From NCBI GenBank assembly GCA_903822175.1, contig CAIJOB010000009.1:20069-84068 (forward strand): a stretch of DNA of 64,000 nucleotides, read 5' to 3'. Of this stretch, positions 62,094-64,000 are shown in pieces. Each line of letters opens with the position of its first letter. The first letter of the stretch is position 1. The position numbers and the translations under genes are program-made. The notes beneath the pieces were generated by a model. It saw only the letters and a list, made by a program, of their open reading frames with translations. It was not told the origin of the DNA and ran no database searches. The DNA comes from an uncultured Alphaproteobacteria bacterium (GTDB lineage: Bacteria; Pseudomonadota; Alphaproteobacteria; Caulobacterales; Caulobacteraceae).

Positions 62094-64000
62094 ATGTCCA
62101 AGAATATGTTGATCGACGCCGCCCACGCCGAAGAGACGCGCGTGGTGGTGGTCGACGGAACCCGCGTTGAAGAGTTCGACTTCGAGAGTTCCAACCGCAA
62201 GCAGCTCAGAGGCAATATCTATCTCGCCAAGGTGACGCGCGTTGAGCCGTCGCTGCAGGCGGCCTTCATCGAGTATGGCGGCAATCGCCACGGCTTCCTG
62301 GCCTTCAACGAAATCCACCCCGACTACTACCAGATCCCCGTCGCCGACCGCGAAGCGCTGATGCGCGAAGAGGCCGAGGAAGAGGACGACCATCACCACG
62401 AGCCCAAGGGCCGTCGCGGCAGCGCCGCTTCGTCCGAGCCCTCGGAAGATGGCGAAGAGGATGAAGCCGAAGCCGCCTCTGAAGACGACGATGACGTCAT
62501 GGAGGAAGAGGTTGCGCGCCGCCGCCGCCGGCTGATGCGCAAGTACAAGATCCAGGAAGTGATCCGCCGCCGGCAGATCATGCTGGTGCAGGTCGTCAAG
62601 GAAGAGCGCGGCAACAAGGGCGCAGCGCTGACCACCTACCTGTCGCTGGCCGGCCGTTACGGCGTACTCATGCCCAACACCGCGCGCGGCGGCGGCATCA
62701 GCCGCAAGATCGAGACCGCCACCGACCGCCGCCGCCTGAAGGGCATCGTCCAGAGCCTCGACGTGCCGCAGGGCATGGGCCTGATCGTCCGCACCGCCGG
62801 CGCCAAGCGCACCAAGGTCGAGCTGAAGCGCGACTACGACTACCTGCTGCGCCTGTGGGAAAACATCCGCGAGACGACGCTGCATTCGATCGCGCCGGCG
62901 CTGATCTACGAGGAAGAAGACCTCGTGAAGCGGGCGATCCGCGACCTCTATGACAAGGACATCGACGGGGTGTTCGTCGAGGGCGCAGCCGGCTTCAAGG
63001 AAGCGCGCGACTTCATGCGCATGCTGATGCCCAGCCAGGCGAAGAAGGTGCAGCTCCACACCGAGCCGATGCCGCTGTTCGTCAAGCACCGGGTCGAAGA
63101 CCACCTCAGCCAGATCTATTCGCCGGTCGTCCCCCTGCGTTCGGGTGGGTATCTGGTGATCAACCAGACCGAGGCCTTGGTCGCCGTCGACGTCAACTCC
63201 GGCAAGTCGACCCGTGAGCGGAACATCGAAGCCACCGCGCTGAAGACCAACATGGAAGCGGCCGAGGAAGCCGCCCGCCAGCTGCGCCTGCGCGATCTCG
63301 CCGGCCTGATCGTCATCGACTTCATCGACATGGATGAGTCGAAGAACAACCGGGCGGTCGAGAAAAAGCTGAAGGACTGCCTGAAGGACGACCGCGCCCG
63401 CGTGCAGATGGGCAACATCTCCGCCTTCGGCCTGATGGAAATCAGCCGCCAGCGCCGCCGTTCGGGCGTGCTGGAAGGCACCACCCACGTCTGCGAGCAT
63501 TGCGCCGGCACCGGCCGCGTCCGCTCGGTCGAATCGAGCGCCCTGGCCGCCCTGCGGACCCTGGAGCTCGAGGCTCTGAAGGGCGGCGGCGAGGTGACGC
63601 TGAAGACGCCGCGCGCCGTTGGCCTCTACATCCTCAACGAAAAGCGCGCCCACCTGGCCCGCCTGCAGCAGACCATGGGTCTGTTCGTCACCGTGCTGGT
63701 CGACGACGACATCGCCCACGCCGACTGCCTGATCGAGCGCACCTCGATGGAGCAGCGGCCGGATCACGCCGCGATCGCCGCGCCGGCCGCGGCCTACGCG
63801 CCGATGGTCGACGACGGCTATGACGACGAGGCCTTCGAGGACGAGGAAGACGAAGAAGAGCTGGAAGAAGACGTCGAGCGCGAGGACACCGACGACGACG
63901 AGCCCCGCGCCCGCACCGACCAGCGCCCGCAGCAGGACGACGACCGCGAGGACGGCGAAGGCCACCGCAGCCGCGGCCGCCGCCGCCGCCGGGGTCGCCG
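62094..64000 (+). CDS. rne: ribonuclease E (3' end outside window)
   Basis: Endoribonuclease and degradosome scaffold; 635 codons are visible and the frame is open at the window end. The N-terminus MSKNMLIDAAHAEETRVVVV is followed by an S1 domain split by a long acidic insert (about 95-140, many Glu and Asp), which is typical of alphaproteobacteria. The catalytic DNase I-like part has GGYLVINQTEALVAVDVNSGK and the Mg ligand Asp in IDFIDM; the Zn-link is CEHC. An acidic then Arg-rich tail starts near residue 575. GGAG lies ten bases before the ATG at 62094. Confidence 0.97.
   Translation, partial: MSKNMLIDAAHAEETRVVVVDGTRVEEFDFESSNRKQLRGNIYLAKVTRVEPSLQAAFIEYGGNRHGFLAFNEIHPDYYQIPVADREALMREEAEEEDDHHHEPKGRRGSAASSEPSEDGEEDEAEAASEDDDDVMEEEVARRRRRLMRKYKIQEVIRRRQIMLVQVVKEERGNKGAALTTYLSLAGRYGVLMPNTARGGGISRKIETATDRRRLKGIVQSLDVPQGMGLIVRTAGAKRTKVELKRDYDYLLRLWENIRETTLHSIAPALIYEEEDLVKRAIRDLYDKDIDGVFVEGAAGFKEARDFMRMLMPSQAKKVQLHTEPMPLFVKHRVEDHLSQIYSPVVPLRSGGYLVINQTEALVAVDVNSGKSTRERNIEATALKTNMEAAEEAARQLRLRDLAGLIVIDFIDMDESKNNRAVEKKLKDCLKDDRARVQMGNISAFGLMEISRQRRRSGVLEGTTHVCEHCAGTGRVRSVESSALAALRTLELEALKGGGEVTLKTPRAVGLYILNEKRAHLARLQQTMGLFVTVLVDDDIAHADCLIERTSMEQRPDHAAIAAPAAAYAPMVDDGYDDEAFEDEEDEEELEEDVEREDTDDDEPRARTDQRPQQDDDREDGEGHRSRGRRRRRGR

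Noticed and set aside
61934..62170. 78-codon frame overlapping the rne start, a possible leader peptide
   Set aside because: No good ribosome site, Arg-rich translation, and much of it lies inside rne; could be tested by ribosome profiling but not supported as a gene.
62019..63965. 648-codon open frame opposite rne
   Set aside because: Antisense to RNase E, whose sequence is unambiguous; the translation is Val/Leu/Gly-rich and runs across the intergenic hairpins.

Overview
The window is GC-rich chromosomal DNA from an alphaproteobacterium, most probably Caulobacteraceae (Caulobacter or Phenylobacterium type). This rests on gene content and order that I recognise: clpP - cicA-like HAD phosphatase - clpX - lon - hup, an iscR-led suf operon, an M23 peptidase overlapping a bactofilin gene, RF2, PBP1A, an AmiC-type amidase and RNase E with an acidic insert in its S1 region. 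Genus is an inference. Nearly all DNA is coding. I see no prophage, insertion sequence, CRISPR array or rRNA, and one tRNA (Val, TAC).

Layout. 1-5 kb: a Baeyer-Villiger monooxygenase (cut by the window edge), an aldo/keto reductase, a POT peptide transporter, a secreted esterase-like hydrolase and tRNA-Val. 5-14.6 kb: a Sel1-repeat protein, HU, Lon (with a heat-shock-like promoter), a three-gene catabolic-looking cassette (HCCA-isomerase-like, atypical SDR, VOC), ClpX, CicA-like phosphatase and ClpP. 14.7-21.2 kb: nitrogen-releasing metabolism, with an M20 peptidase, ethanolamine ammonia-lyase EutBC, a DsbA-family protein and a cobalt-type nitrile hydratase operon whose alpha subunit has a 14-histidine tail. 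21.2-27.2 kb: DUF6481 protein, Ndk, ABC-F ATPase, a KirBac potassium channel, a small stress-type protein, a BON protein behind a sigma-EcfG-like promoter, and a flippase-like membrane protein.

27.2-34.4 kb: a tightly overlapping Fe-S assembly operon, iscR - iscS-like - sufB - unknown - sufC - sufD - sufS - sufT-like - sufA. 34.5-37 kb: alpha/beta hydrolase, SnoaL-like protein, MATE exporter. 37-44 kb: a MacB-like export system (DUF2147 protein, FtsX permease, ATPase, HlyD-type adaptor) divergent from a two-component pair, with a perfect dyad midway between them. 44-48.8 kb: pseudouridine synthase and the EF-P beta-lysylation set (EpmB, EpmA, EF-P) enclosing an MFS transporter. 48.8-62 kb: a PEP-CTERM protein, AnmK, TyrS, a 1-Cys peroxiredoxin, then cell-wall genes (a short SEDS-like membrane protein, M23 peptidase, bactofilin, PBP1A, amidase) with RF2 (programmed frameshift), DUF1003 and DUF5990 proteins among them. 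62.1 kb to the end: RNase E, cut by the window edge, behind a long structured leader.

Most interesting points: the short SEDS-like protein next to the M23/bactofilin pair; the dyad shared by the MacB-like exporter and its REC-Fis regulator; the uncharacterised Cys-free protein inside the suf operon; the His-tailed nitrile hydratase close to a B12 enzyme; and clusters of three CcrM (GANTC) sites upstream of rne and of the BON gene.
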